Shown: positions 1-9,093, numbered from the stretch's first letter. The stretch is DNA of 64,000 nt from DATCJA01 sp963814955 (GCA_963814955.1 CAWFEX010000015.1:558001-622000), one strand, 5' to 3'. The notes: a model not told the origin generated them from the letters alone. A program made the numbers and translations.

Positions 1-1
1 C

Positions 2-226
2 CACGAGTTCACGTTGATGCGTGACGTTTATCCGGCGACGTTCCGGCTCATCGGCGTGTCCAGGCGACTGGAGGCGGTGGCGCGAACCGCGGAAACCGAA
101 GCGATGCGCTTGGACAAGGAAGAAGCGCCGCGGCGTGAGGCGGAACGTGTCGTGGCGGACGCCGAGCGCAAGCGAGCAGCCGAGGACAAGACGCGTACGA
201 CCAACAAGGGCGAATTCCGCCCGTGA
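2..226 (+). CDS. Hypothetical protein, 3' end of a gene entering from the left
   Basis: This reading frame is open to the window edge and ends in TGA at 224-226. The visible part is rich in Arg, Glu and Ala and should form a charged helix or coiled coil (for example EAERVVADAERKRAAEDK). The stop lies just before the next small gene on the same strand, which suggests a shared transcript. An overlapping frame of the same length is also open, so the choice of frame is uncertain. I do not recognise the family. Confidence 0.3.
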   Translation, partial: HEFTLMRDVYPATFRLIGVSRRLEAVARTAETEAMRLDKEEAPRREAERVVADAERKRAAEDKTRTTNKGEFRP

Positions 227-234
227 GGAATGAT

Positions 235-414
235 ATGGCTATCGATCGCAACGACCGCGATGAGCGCGAGGCGCGCCTCAACGCGATGATTGAGGAGTTT
301 CGGGCGGCGCAACAGCGCCGGCTCGTCAAGCGAGGAATCGCCCTGTGGAACCGCGCCGAGGCCGCTCAGGCGATGGCGTGTCTCGAACCTCCGCCTCCCG
401 AGAAGGTTCACTAG
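235..414 (+). CDS. Small charged hypothetical protein (59 aa)
   Basis: ATG at 235 is preceded by TGAGGA at 224-229, a fair ribosome binding site. An in-frame GTG at 223 overlaps the stop of the preceding frame but would skip this site. The product, beginning MAIDRNDRDEREARLNA, is highly charged and predicted helical, with no signal peptide or membrane segment. I do not recognise it. Confidence 0.4.
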   Translation: MAIDRNDRDEREARLNAMIEEFRAAQQRRLVKRGIALWNRAEAAQAMACLEPPPPEKVH

Positions 415-576
415 GGGGCCCAAACCCCATCCTTGACCTGGCTCCGACACAGCGACAAAGGATGACGATCAGCAACGCACAGAACGGCCACCGCGACCAT
501 CTTAGGATCAAATAGACGGTCGGCCGGCCTGGGACACAGTGACGCAGCACCAGGTACGCCAGATGAGCACGAGGTC

Positions 577-1515
577 TCACGGTTGCGGAACCCTCTTCTT
601 CCCACTTAATTCGGCATCCATCTCGAGAATGTTCCGGGGCGCGAGAAACTTGAAAAAGTCCCAGGTGCCGTATTTCGCGGTCAATGCCGGCAAAACAATT
701 TCTGTGACGGCGTCGCCAGACTTCCCCTGCGTCCTGGCGTCCGCGACCAGCTTCTGAAGCGTCACCAAATAGTCCCGGAACGCGCCGACATCCTGCGCGT
801 TGCCAACGTCACCGTGTCCAGGCACAAACATATATCCGGCTTCGTTCTTCGCCAGCGTGTCGAGCGTGTCGATCCACGGCTTCGTCGACGCATCAATCAG
901 GTTGGGCGACATGTTGCGCCAGAACAGATCTCCGGCGAACGCCGTTCGTGCGTCGGGGACCAAGACCACCGAGTCGCCACCAGTGTGTCCAGGGAAACTC
1001 CGTACTTGAATTACCCGGGAACCGAGGTGCAGGTCCACCCCTCGATCGTAAACGACCGTGGGCAAAGCGATTGCCTCGACGAACGCCTTCTGATCCGGCT
1101 TGATGTCGCTGCCGAACAGCCTCAGGTTCTCCGAGTAAATCCATCCGCGCACGTTGCGATGCGCGAACACCGTTGCCCCAGCTTCCACAAACACGGCGTT
1201 TCCCGCGACGTGGTCGAAGTGGTAATGCGTGTTGACGACGAACTTCACGGGCAGCTTCGTGCGCTGACGGATTTCTGCAAGGAGTTGCCGTGCCGCCTCG
1301 GTGCCCATGAACGTGTCCACGACGGCGACACCGTCATCGCCGATCACGAACCCGGCGTTGCCTCCCGCCTGTACCTTTGCATTGGGATTGGCAATTGCGG
1401 CCCACACATTCGGCCCGACCTGGTGCACAGCAAACGAGGACGGTTCTTGCCCGCGCACTGCATGCGAAACGCAGAGAACACCAATCAAAAGAGGAAGCAT
1501 CACACGCATGTTCAA
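577..1515 (-). CDS. Secreted metallo-beta-lactamase-fold hydrolase
   Basis: The 312-residue product starts with a signal peptide (residues 1 to about 22, ending near VRGQ), so it should act in the periplasm. The core is an MBL-fold hydrolase: the zinc motif THYHFDH supplies H97, H99, D101 and H102. Later conserved pieces are FPGHTGGDS (third zinc His), AGDLFW (bridging Asp) and a C-terminal PGHGDVG. Family members hydrolyse thioesters, lactams, lactones or phosphodiesters, and the sequence does not fix the substrate. The start overlaps the end of the upstream small gene by four bases (ATGA), so the two are probably co-translated. Confidence 0.85.
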   Translation of the reverse strand: MNMRVMLPLLIGVLCVSHAVRGQEPSSFAVHQVGPNVWAAIANPNAKVQAGGNAGFVIGDDGVAVVDTFMGTEAARQLLAEIRQRTKLPVKFVVNTHYHFDHVAGNAVFVEAGATVFAHRNVRGWIYSENLRLFGSDIKPDQKAFVEAIALPTVVYDRGVDLHLGSRVIQVRSFPGHTGGDSVVLVPDARTAFAGDLFWRNMSPNLIDASTKPWIDTLDTLAKNEAGYMFVPGHGDVGNAQDVGAFRDYLVTLQKLVADARTQGKSGDAVTEIVLPALTAKYGTWDFFKFLAPRNILEMDAELSGKKRVPQP

Positions 1516-1859
1516 TCTCCAGGGCGTGTGCCTGGAGTGTACGGAACGGATTCCACCGGCAACGGACGATCGGCTTCGATTTTCAGCGGCCGGTCGGCTT
1601 CAATCTTCAGCGGCGTGCGGGTCTGTATAGCGACATTCCCCGAGATCCCGATCTGAATCGGCCGGAGCGGGTCGCGTCCGACGTTTTGTGTCTGCCCCGC
1701 GAGCGCAACGGGCAGGAACCCGCCATCGACGCCCGAGATGATCACCCGCATGGGCGCAGTTTGTGCGGTCACCGGAGGAGCAAAGTCCTTCAATCCGATC
1801 CACAGCAGCTCGAGCGCGATGACGACAAGAACAATCCGCAGAAAACGATCGGTCTGCAT
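1512..1859 (-). CDS. Membrane-anchored small protein, uncharacterised (115 aa)
   Basis: I start at the ATG at 1859 because it gives a classical N-terminal anchor (MQTDRFLRIVLVVIALELLW); the frame stays open upstream but that part looks non-coding. After the single membrane segment comes a short exported domain containing RVIISGVDGGFLPVAL. The C-terminus carries a near-perfect eight-residue duplication, LKIEADRP twice, followed by LPVES. The gene precedes the MBL hydrolase with a four-base overlap, so the two form an operon. I recall similar small anchored proteins from acidobacteria but know of no function. Confidence 0.6.
   Translation of the reverse strand: MQTDRFLRIVLVVIALELLWIGLKDFAPPVTAQTAPMRVIISGVDGGFLPVALAGQTQNVGRDPLRPIQIGISGNVAIQTRTPLKIEADRPLKIEADRPLPVESVPYTPGTRPGD
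1571..1613 (-). repeat. Tandem 24-bp repeat inside a coding region
   Basis: Two nearly identical copies of a 24-bp unit (1571-1594 and a partial second copy 1595-1613) encode the duplicated LKIEADRP peptide near the C-terminus of the small anchored protein. The unit is a multiple of three, so copy-number change would keep the frame. Confidence 0.7.
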
Positions 1860-2100
1860 GGCGGCATCTCCTGTGGCGAAGTATAGGGCAACGAAAGTGC
1901 GCGTGTGGCCGTGGCCGACGCACGATAGACTTGGCCGTTGACTATCACCGCAAAAAACGACGCCAGTGGCGCGCGCCAGCTCTGGTCCGAGGCGCGACAG
2001 CACTACACCGGGCACCAGGAAGCAATCGACGAGTGCGACCGGCATTTATCGCGGCTCGCGTAAGGTCAGCCGTCTTTGCGCGCGAGTCCGGAGATGCCTT
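1860..2100. other. Intergenic stretch with no supported gene
   Basis: Open frames exist here on both strands, but none has a credible start, ribosome binding site or recognisable peptide. The region should hold the promoter of the minus-strand pair ending at 577 and the tail of the frameshifted beta-barrel gene. Confidence 0.5.
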
Positions 2101-2645
2101 CAGCTGCCGAGATGCACTCCGACCACTCCATTCAGACGGATGTGCAGCTCCCAACCAATCCGCACCTCGGCGCCAACGGTCACGCGCTGTCCCACGAGTG
2201 CCCGGACGCCCCGCCGGCGGTGAACGCGCGTCGGTCGACGTGAACACCTCGTTGTTGGGAAACGATTCGCGCGTTCGGAACACGCCGCCCCCGACGACGG
2301 CAAATGGCGTGACCCGCCGAGGCCGGCCGTTCAGCGGACCGACGAAATCGAACGTCACATTGCCGGTCAACATCAGATGGCTGTGATTCTCGCCACCGAT
2401 GAATGCGATCTCCGGACCTGCACCAACTCGCGGCAGCACGTAAAATCGAACCGCTGATCCGACGAACCTTCAGTCACCACCCCGTCATCGGCGAAGAAGA
2501 CCGTGCCCGCCGCGAACTCCGCTGCTGACGCCGGGCGTTCCTGGCCCGCCGCCGGCCGCACCCCGGGCGCGGCTACCAACGCGATCGCAATGCTTACAAA
2601 CATCATCAAGCGTGGCGGATTCCATCCGGTCATGTCGTCTCCCAC
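2101..2645 (-). pseudogene. Outer-membrane beta-barrel protein, frameshifted
   Basis: Three minus-strand frames join into one protein. The first (from ATG 2645) gives a signal peptide ending APGVRPAAGQ and a short mature start. The second, entered near 2440, gives VLPRVGAGPEIAFIGGENH and TPFAVVGGGVFRTRESF, typical alternating strands of an outer-membrane barrel. The third, entered near 2215, gives VRALVGQRVTVGAEVRIGWE and ends in GVVGVHLGS, the usual C-terminal barrel strands. At least two indels are therefore needed. The gene may be decayed, or the assembly may hold indel errors in G/C-rich runs. With the indels corrected it would be about 175-180 residues, a normal size for a small barrel. 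Confidence 0.6.
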
Positions 2646-2768
2646 CCGGCGTCATCTTCTTTCACATCGTCTCAGACGCGGATAGTCTGCCCTGACTGGC
2701 GCTGACGAGCGGCGGCGCGCACCGAACTGTTCTTGACAACCTCTCGGGGCGCAGGCTAATTAGGGCTG

Positions 2769-3989
2769 ATGTCGATGCCATCGCAGGACGACGTGGTCAT
2801 CCTCGGTGCGGCGCGCACACCGGTAGGCCGGATTGGCGGCGCGCTCGCCGACGTGCCAGCCGTGCAGCTGGGCGCGACGGTCGTGGCCACGGCGCTCGAA
2901 CGCGCCTCGGTCCGCTCCCCCTCCGATATCGACGAGATCTACATGGGCAATGTCGTCTCTGCGGGACTGGGCCAGAACATCGCTCGTCAGTGCGCCATTC
3001 GAGGCGGCGTCCCCGAAACCGTTTGCGCGAGCACGATCAACAAAGTCTGCGGCGCCAGCCTGAAGACGGTGATGTTGGCCGCGCAGGCCATACGCGCCGG
3101 AGATGGCGACCTCTTCGTCTGCGGTGGCGTCGAGAGCATGAGCCGCGCGCCGTATCTCGTCGACGGCCGGTCCAATCAGCTCCGATACGGCAATTCGGTG
3201 CTGCGCGACGCTCTCGTCGTCGACGGCCTGTGGTGCGCGTTCGAGGACTGGTCGATGGGCCTGGCAGCCGAATTCATCGCCGATGAGTTCGGTGTGACGC
3301 GCGAAGCGATGGACCGTTACGCCTTGTGCAGTCACCAGAAGGCCGTCGCGGCGCAGGACAGCGGCCGGTTCGACAAGGAAATCGTTCCGGTTGCCGTCTC
3401 GACGCGACGCGGCGAGACGGTCGCGGTCGGGCGCGACGAGTCGCCACGGCGCGACACGTCGCTCGACGCGCTGAGCAGGCTCACCCCGGCGTTCCGGCGA
3501 GATGGCCGCGTGACCGCTGGCAACGCCCCGGGCCTCAACGACGCCGCCGCAGCGGTCGTCGTGGCGAGCCGGCGGAAAGCCGACGCGATGGGCTGCGTTC
3601 CGATGGCGAGGGTCGTCGGGTATGCACAGGTGGCGGTCGCGCCGAAGCACATCTTTGCGGCTCCGGCCGATGTCATCCGGCGTCTGCTGACGCGCGTTGG
3701 CTGGACGCTTCCACAGGTCGACCTGATTGAGCTGAACGAGGCGTTTGCCGCACAGGTGCTCGCAAACGGTCAGGCCCTGGCTGCCGAAGGGTGGGACTGG
3801 AACAAGGTCAACGTCAATGGCGGCGCCATCGCGCTGGGACACCCGCTCGGCGCCACGGGCGCGCGCATGCTGACCACCCTGCTCTATGCATTGGAGGAAC
3901 GAGGTCTGACACGCGGACTCGCATCGCTCTGTCTGGGCGGCGGAGAGGCCGTGGCCCTCGCGGTCGAGCGCACGCTTCGGACCGCATAG
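2769..3989 (+). CDS. Acetyl-CoA C-acyltransferase (thiolase)
   Basis: The 406-residue protein is a full-length thiolase. It condenses two acyl-CoA molecules or cleaves 3-ketoacyl-CoA in the cytoplasm. The acylated cysteine C94 lies in NKVCGASLKT, the catalytic His358 in GGAIALGHPLGATGAR, and the second cysteine C388 in ASLCLGGGEA. The N-terminal ILGAARTPVGRIGG and SMSRAPYL are also typical. The length matches biosynthetic or degradative type II thiolases (about 390-410). The next gene starts 35 bases downstream on the same strand, so they may be co-transcribed. Whether it works in acetoacetyl-CoA synthesis or beta-oxidation cannot be decided. Confidence 0.93.
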   Translation: MSMPSQDDVVILGAARTPVGRIGGALADVPAVQLGATVVATALERASVRSPSDIDEIYMGNVVSAGLGQNIARQCAIRGGVPETVCASTINKVCGASLKTVMLAAQAIRAGDGDLFVCGGVESMSRAPYLVDGRSNQLRYGNSVLRDALVVDGLWCAFEDWSMGLAAEFIADEFGVTREAMDRYALCSHQKAVAAQDSGRFDKEIVPVAVSTRRGETVAVGRDESPRRDTSLDALSRLTPAFRRDGRVTAGNAPGLNDAAAAVVVASRRKADAMGCVPMARVVGYAQVAVAPKHIFAAPADVIRRLLTRVGWTLPQVDLIELNEAFAAQVLANGQALAAEGWDWNKVNVNGGAIALGHPLGATGARMLTTLLYALEERGLTRGLASLCLGGGEAVALAVERTLRTA

Positions 3990-4024
3990 CGGTCTGAGCC
4001 GGCGTATTCGTCCCCGGACGTGGC

Positions 4025-5200
4025 ATGACGACGCTCACCAATACGCAGCTCCTGATCGTCGGAGCCGGTCCCTTCGGTCTCTCGATGGCGGCCCACGCCA
4101 AACACCTGGGAATCGACCACCTCATCGTGGGCGAGCCGATGCGCTTTTGGCGCGCCAACATGCCCGAACACATGTACCTGCGCTCGGCCTGCGACTGGCA
4201 TCTCGATCCGCAGGACGAAGACACCATCGAGGCGTTCCTGCGCAGCCAGGGGCGGACGCCGGAAGATGTCGAGCCGCTGTCGCGGAATTTCTACCTCGAG
4301 TACGCGAACTGGTTTCAGCGTCGCAAGCAGATTGACTGCCGGCCGGTTCTCGTTGAGCGCATCGATGCGATCGACGACGGCGGCCCTGGACGTTTTCGGG
4401 CAACGCTTGCCGATGGTGGAGCGATCGTCGCCGGCAACGTGCTCCTCGCGGTGGGGTTCGAGCCGTTCAAGCACGTTCCCGACGATCTTGCGCGCGTGCT
4501 GCCTCACGGGCGCGCGCAGCATACGTGCGACGTGGTGGATTTCACGACATTTCGGCACCAGCGCTGTCTGATTGTGGGCGGCCGGCAGAGCGCCTTCGAG
4601 TGGGCGGCGCTCATGTCCGAGGCAGGAGCAGCATCGGTCCACCTCGTCTACCGCCATGACTCGGCGGCGTTTGCCCCATCGGACTGGTCGTGGGTGAACC
4701 CGACGATCGACGGCATGATCGCAAGTCCCGGCTGGTATCGCGGTCTCAGCCAGACTGAAAAGGACGCAGTGGCCAGAAGGTTCTGGGCAGAAGGCCGCCT
4801 CAAACTGGAGCCGTGGCTGGCATCGCGCGTGCAGCGGCCCGAAGTCACGCTCTGGCCCCACACCCGCCTCGTCAACTGCGTTGAAACGGCCGACGGGAGC
4901 TGCGCGGTAACGCTCGACGGCGTTGATCGCTCACGCGTGGTGGAGATCGACCGCGTGGTTCTGGCAACCGGGTACAAGGTCGACATCACACGTGTGTCAT
5001 TGCTGGCACGGGGCAATGTCCTGGCGCGCCTGCAGGCGAAAAACGGCGTGCCGGTGCTCGACAATAATCTTCAAAGCACCGTGCCCGGGCTATTCCTGAC
5101 GAGTCTGTTGGCTACCGGCGATTTCGGGCCCTTCTTTGGTTTCACGGTCGCGGTTCGGACCTCGGCGAAGCTGGTCGGACAGGCGCTCTGTCCCGACTGA
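4025..5200 (+). CDS. FAD-dependent oxidoreductase (monooxygenase-like)
   Basis: The 391-residue protein has two Rossmann dinucleotide motifs: LLIVGAGPFGLSMAAHAK at the N-terminus for FAD, and CLIVGGRQSAFEWAALM near the middle for NAD(P)H. RVVLATGYKVD matches the ATG-containing motif of flavin-containing and N-hydroxylating monooxygenases. This points to a cytoplasmic flavoprotein that oxidises a small substrate with NAD(P)H, but the substrate is unknown. It follows the thiolase gene closely on the same strand. It could also be a plain pyridine-nucleotide-disulphide-type oxidoreductase, though no redox-active CxxC is seen. Confidence 0.8.
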   Translation: MTTLTNTQLLIVGAGPFGLSMAAHAKHLGIDHLIVGEPMRFWRANMPEHMYLRSACDWHLDPQDEDTIEAFLRSQGRTPEDVEPLSRNFYLEYANWFQRRKQIDCRPVLVERIDAIDDGGPGRFRATLADGGAIVAGNVLLAVGFEPFKHVPDDLARVLPHGRAQHTCDVVDFTTFRHQRCLIVGGRQSAFEWAALMSEAGAASVHLVYRHDSAAFAPSDWSWVNPTIDGMIASPGWYRGLSQTEKDAVARRFWAEGRLKLEPWLASRVQRPEVTLWPHTRLVNCVETADGSCAVTLDGVDRSRVVEIDRVVLATGYKVDITRVSLLARGNVLARLQAKNGVPVLDNNLQSTVPGLFLTSLLATGDFGPFFGFTVAVRTSAKLVGQALCPD

Positions 5201-5316
5201 CCCGCTAAGCGCGCCGGCCCGTTCCGTCGCCGGCCGAAAAAAATCCCCTCGGTGATGTCGATCTTGCCGACTCTCACTCGTCGACTAAATGAAACGAGGA
5301 AATCCGATATCGCAAC

Positions 5317-5340
5317 GGTCCGGCTGAGGCCGGATACTAC
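5317..5340 (+). repeat. REP-like palindromic repeat, copy 1
   Basis: The site carries GGTCCGGCTGAGGCCGGA followed by TACTAC. It matches the other copies in this window (10710-10732, 10754-10777, 36854-36876), whose consensus core is GTCCGGCTTCAGCCGGAC flanked by a TAGTG/CACTA end. It sits between two genes, upstream of the YCII-type gene. Confidence 0.6.
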
Positions 5341-5368
5341 ATCAGAGCCAACGAAAGGACACACAACG

Positions 5369-5806
5369 ATGAAGGTCATGGTGATCGTGAAGGCAACGAA
5401 GAACAGTGAAGCGGGCGTCATGCCGAGCGAGAAGCTCCTTACGGACATGGGCAAGTACAACGAGGAGCTCGTCAAGGCGGGCATCATGCTCGACGGCGAA
5501 GGTCTTCACCCGAGCGCGAAGGGCAAGCGCATCAAGTTCTCGGGGAGCAAGCGCAGCGTCGTCGACGGTCCGTTCGCCGAAACAAAGGAGCTCATCGCCG
5601 GCTACTGGGTGTGGCAGGTCCGCTCGATGGAAGAGGCGGTCGAGTGGGCGCGCCGCTGCCCGGATCCGATGCCGGGCGAGGAGGGGGAGCTCGAGATTCG
5701 TCCGATCTTCGAGGCCGAGGACTTTGGTAAGGAGTTCACCCCCGAGTTGCGCGCGCAGGAAGAGCGCCTTCGCGGTGAAATTGAGCGGCAGAAGAACAAG
5801 GCGTAG
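5369..5806 (+). CDS. YCII/DGPF-domain protein
   Basis: ATG 5369 is chosen because GAAAGGA lies nine bases upstream; the frame is open further upstream but runs through the repeat element. The 145-residue product has the family layout: MKVMVIVKATKNSE, a central strand pair, and VVDGPFAETKELIAGYW, which contains the hallmark DGPF. The C-terminal 30 residues are a charged helix. Members of this dimeric ferredoxin-like family are often near ECF sigma factors, but none is seen here. The catalytic role is unknown for this subgroup. Confidence 0.88.
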   Translation: MKVMVIVKATKNSEAGVMPSEKLLTDMGKYNEELVKAGIMLDGEGLHPSAKGKRIKFSGSKRSVVDGPFAETKELIAGYWVWQVRSMEEAVEWARRCPDPMPGEEGELEIRPIFEAEDFGKEFTPELRAQEERLRGEIERQKNKA

Positions 5807-5914
5807 AGTTCGATGCGGCCACATCGCCCTGGCTGAGCGCGAGGGGTAAGGCCGCGGAGGACAGCGACGAAACGCTAATGATCCGCTGTAGAGGTGAGTC
5901 GCGGCGCGGCCACC

Positions 5915-7382
5915 TCACACCTGTTCCTGCAGGAACGCCGCGACGAATTCCTGTCCTCTCGCCCACGCGCCACGCCGCCGCCACGCCTTGACGTCGACAC
6001 GTGTGCAGGCGTTCAGGTCGTCCCGGAAAGTCGCTTCCATGCGTTCGGCGAGCACTTCGTCGTAGAAGCACACGTTGCTCTCCTCGTTGTGCGCAAAAGA
6101 CCGGTTGTCGAAATTGGTCGTCCCGACGGTGGCCCATACTCCGTCGACGATCATCGTCTTGTGGTGCAACATCGTGTGCTGGTACTCGTAAATCTCGACC
6201 CCCGCCTCGAGCAGGCGTCCGTACAGTCGAATGCTGTTGTGCCGGGACAGCCAGCTGTCGTTGTCGGTGCCCGACACCATAATCTTCACGTCGACACCGC
6301 GCTGCTTCGCCTCAATCAGCGTGTCGATGGCCGGGGCGTCGGGCACGAAGTACGGATTGGCGACCCAGATCGTGCGCCTGGCGCAGATGATCGAGAGGTA
6401 GTACATCGTACGTCACCGTAGACGCGCCGGTCACTGGCGAGCTGATGAGCGTCAGCGCCACATGCGGGCCAGCCGCTTCGGGCTCCGGATAGTAGATGGG
6501 CCCGGAGACGAGCTCCCTGGTGCGTTCGAGCCAATTCTGCGCGAAGCCCGTCTGCAACGGCGTCACCGCCGGACCCTCGACGCGGATCTGCATGTCCCGC
6601 CAGTGCTCTTTGTCTTGTGCGCGCCCGAGCCATTGGTCGGCAATGCCGGCGCCGCCCGTGAAGCCGACCCGCCCGTCGATGATGAGCGACTTGCGGTGCG
6701 TCCGGTTGTTGAACCGGCCGATCGTGTACCACTTGATCGGGTTGTACCAGGCGACCTGGCAACCGCCCGATTCGAGGGCCCCGAGAATGTCGGTACCGAT
6801 ACTGTTCGACCCGATGGCGTCGAGCAGTATTTTCACGCGCACGCCGGCGCGGGCCCGTTCGGCGAGCGCCGCCGCGAACGTGCGGCCGATCTCCCCTTCC
6901 CAATAGATATACGCTTCGATGGTGATTGATGTCTGCGCGCCTGCGATTTCGCGCAGCATGACAGGGTAGAACTCGTCACCGTTGTTCAACAGATCGATGC
7001 GGTTGTCGCGCGTGACCGGAACCCCGGTCGCGCCCGCGATCGTCGCCAGGAACTCCGGTGAGTCGACGCCGAACTCGTGATCCAATCCATAGCGTGGCGG
7101 CGATTCGACCGGCGCAATCAGATAACTGATTGCGGCCATCACACCCGCGGCGAACGCCCACCACCATTCACGTTGTTCGAGCGCGAACAGGCCCGCGAGG
7201 AGCCAGGGCCACCACGACCACAGCAGCTTCCGGCCTCGCGCCCAGAACGAGGTGAGGCCCTTCGGGGCACGTTTCAGCGGGTCGATCGCAAGCCGATGGC
7301 GTCTGCGCCGATGACGTAAAGGACGTCGCCACCCGAAAGGTTGGCTCCTGGGACGGGGCGGTCGCACTGCCGAAGCTGCCAC
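5915..7382 (-). pseudogene. Cardiolipin synthase / phospholipase D family protein, frameshifted
   Basis: Two minus-strand frames make one PLD-superfamily protein. The first (to about 6415) has two N-terminal membrane segments (LLWSWWPWLLAGLFA and WAFAAGVMAAISYLIA) and the first HKD motif HRKSLIIDGRVGFTGGAG. The second (about 6406 down to 5915) resumes at YYLSIICARRTIWVANPYF and holds the second motif HHKTMIVDGVWATVGTTN. Together they match bacterial cardiolipin synthases, which condense two phosphatidylglycerols at the inner membrane. The frames meet near 6408-6425, where one extra or two missing bases explain the break. Both catalytic motifs are intact, so an assembly indel is quite possible. 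The true start is uncertain. Confidence 0.8.
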
Positions 7383-7496
7383 GCGTACGGGCCACCGTGC
7401 ATACGATGAACCACCTTCGACGCCTGTTGAGCTGGCGACGGCATGACCGTGAAGAGTTCACGTGGTCCTCTTAGCGGTTCTTCCTCGCCTCAGACA

Positions 7497-8222
7497 TTAC
7501 TGCCGAACGGACGATCGGCTGTTTTGTTCGATGGGACGCCCGTCGATCTCGGAATACGTGTACGTCATGCGGAGTGTCGCTGCCCCGAGCATGCGGAGCT
7601 GGGCATTCGATTCAAGCGTCACTGGTACGATGACACCATCGATCCGTTCATAGGATCGGACGATATCGACGTGTTTGATCCAGAACGACGGGCTCTTCGC
7701 GAGCCGTCCCTGGAGTCGAACCAGGCCGCCATCGCGCTGCAGGAACATCGTCCCGGAGACGAGCACGCGCTCCTGTCGACGGGGCGACACGAGGATGTTC
7801 GCCAGACCCTCGGCGTCAACGCCGTTCGTGTGAAACGCGTAGTTCGCGCGCGCCAGTGCCGACCGCGCTGCTTCGCCTTGTGCGATGACCTCACGCTCGC
7901 CGTCGAGCACGGCTCGGAGTACCTTCGAGCGGATATAACTTGACCCACCTTCGGCAGTGACTTCGTAGCGGAATCCGCGTTCCTGCGAGTACTCGGTCAG
8001 GGCCTCGAGCCATCCAGTCCGGCTTCCGTTCTCGGCTTCGAGCCGACGCACGGCGCGATAGGGAGGCTGCGTAAGGTCCTGTGCCAGGAATTGTCTGATG
8101 GCATCGTCGGCCGCGTTGGGACCTGCCGCGGAGTCGGCCGCGTTCGTCGCGGAAAGAGTGTGCCCGCATGCCGCTACCAATAGAAGAACCGGAATCCTGA
8201 GCGTGCGACGAGCGAGAAACAC
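7497..8222 (-). CDS. Outer-membrane lipoprotein-like protein, uncharacterised
   Basis: I favour the GTG at 8222, which gives a short lipoprotein signal ending in LLLVAACG with a lipobox cysteine. The longer frame to 8303 runs through an 18-bp tandem repeat and looks untranslated. The mature part (about 220 residues) contains a region resembling LolA-type or sterol-carrier-like half barrels (FRYEVTAEGGSSYIRSKVL, MTYTYSEIDGRPI), which suggests binding of a lipophilic ligand in the periplasm. This is weak fold-level inference. No close family name comes to mind, and the nearby cardiolipin synthase gives only loose context. Confidence 0.55.
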   Translation of the reverse strand: MFLARRTLRIPVLLLVAACGHTLSATNAADSAAGPNAADDAIRQFLAQDLTQPPYRAVRRLEAENGSRTGWLEALTEYSQERGFRYEVTAEGGSSYIRSKVLRAVLDGEREVIAQGEAARSALARANYAFHTNGVDAEGLANILVSPRRQERVLVSGTMFLQRDGGLVRLQGRLAKSPSFWIKHVDIVRSYERIDGVIVPVTLESNAQLRMLGAATLRMTYTYSEIDGRPIEQNSRSSVRQ

Positions 8223-8248
8223 GTGTCCACCGAGAAACACGTGTCCAC
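8213..8248. repeat. 18-bp tandem direct repeat
   Basis: An 18-bp unit beginning GAGAAACACGTGTCCAC occurs twice in a row just upstream of or around the start of the lipoprotein gene. It contains the palindrome CACGTG, so it could hold a paired operator. It could also be a simple duplication. Confidence 0.55.
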
Positions 8249-8473
8249 ACAGAGCACCGATCGTGCCGCTTTTGCCCGGCCATAGTGTGGGTTGCGGTGC
8301 CAACGCGTGATCAAGATGGGGCGTGTCGGGAGGCCTGGGCCTCCCGCCGAGTGGATGGGGTGATTGTCGCCGCCCAGGGTGGACCGCGAGCGATGTTGCC
8401 CATTACGGAGCAATCGCGATGCCAAAATCTGGTGTGGCTGCTTTCTTGCAGCCGTTCGGGTGGGTTATGGAAC

Positions 8474-8629
8474 ATGGATCTCATTGCGGTTAGCGCGATA
8501 TTCGTTGCGTCGATCGGTGTGGGCCTGGCTGGAGCTCAAGCGATTCTGTCGGGTGTGTTGTGCCTCGCGAGGCGACCGATTGGCGCATGCCCCTTGGAAC
8601 ATCCAGCGACTGGAGACGCCAGACTATGA
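8474..8629 (+). CDS. Tiny single-pass membrane protein (51 aa)
   Basis: The ATG at 8474 opens a 51-residue protein, MDLIAVSAIFVASIGVGLAG followed by a second hydrophobic stretch (AILSGVLCLA), with a polar tail. It looks like the one- or two-segment micro-membrane proteins common in acidobacteria. Its stop overlaps the start of the next gene as ATGA, which supports both as real and co-translated. No function is known. Confidence 0.5.
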   Translation: MDLIAVSAIFVASIGVGLAGAQAILSGVLCLARRPIGACPLEHPATGDARL

Positions 8630-8871
8630 AACGCACACTCTCGGTCTCGCCGCGCCCACTGCTTAACTGGGTTCTGTGTCGAGGGCGCCAGCTCCTTACG
8701 TGCCGCGTCGAGCGGACAGGCGATAGCTATCGAGTATCTGCGCTCACACACGGGCAACGTCATCGCGCGTACGTCAAGCGTTTCGAAGTCAGCCTGGCGG
8801 CGTTTCAAACCCATGCAGCGCTCGTCGCAGACCTGCGACGCGCAGGTTGGGTCTCGGTGGCGTATCGATAG
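8626..8871 (+). CDS. Small basic hypothetical protein (81 aa)
   Basis: The ATG at 8626 overlaps the stop of the preceding micro-gene by four bases. The product (MKRTLSVSPRPLLNWVLC...) is basic and cytoplasmic, with a compact mixed pattern (LLTCRVERTGDSYRVSALTH) but no recognised domain. Its context is a run of very short genes before the DNA ligase. Confidence 0.5.
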   Translation: MKRTLSVSPRPLLNWVLCRGRQLLTCRVERTGDSYRVSALTHGQRHRAYVKRFEVSLAAFQTHAALVADLRRAGWVSVAYR

Positions 8872-8942
8872 AAGTTGAGCCGGAGTCAGTCGACTCGATC
8901 ACCGGCGTGAACCCGGAATCTCAACGCTGACAAAGGAGTGCT

Positions 8943-9086
8943 ATGAGCCTGCTACTGATCCTGATCATTCTCCTTGTCCTCCTCGGCGGCGGAGGCTTCT
9001 ATGCCGGTGGGCCGCGCGTCGGAGGCGGTCTCGCGGGATTGATTCTGCTGATCCTGGTGATTCTCGCCTTGACGGGGCGACTCTAA
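8943..9086 (+). CDS. DUF3309-like small membrane protein (47 aa)
   Basis: AAAGGAG at 8932-8938 precedes ATG 8943. The 47-residue protein is two hydrophobic helices, MSLLLILIILLVLLGGGGFY and GLAGLILLILVILAL, joined by a Gly-rich turn with GGPRVGGG. This is the DUF3309 pattern of widespread tiny membrane proteins of unknown role. It is too short to appear in ordinary ORF searches. A hairpin terminator follows directly. Confidence 0.8.
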   Translation: MSLLLILIILLVLLGGGGFYAGGPRVGGGLAGLILLILVILALTGRL

Positions 9087-9093
9087 CCCGTGT

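Noticed and set aside
2760..3842. Long minus-strand frame opposite the thiolase (360 codons)
   Set aside because: It is a shadow of the thiolase with no recognisable peptide.
7274..7444. 56-residue minus-strand frame (MPSPAQQASKVVHRMHGGPY...), just upstream of the cardiolipin synthase frame
   Set aside because: It overlaps another open frame of the same locus, has no clear ribosome binding site, and no family is recognised. It may be leftover sequence from a further frameshift of the same gene.
8285..8473. Upstream extension of the 8474 micro-gene frame
   Set aside because: No ribosome binding site, and the sequence is not protein-like.
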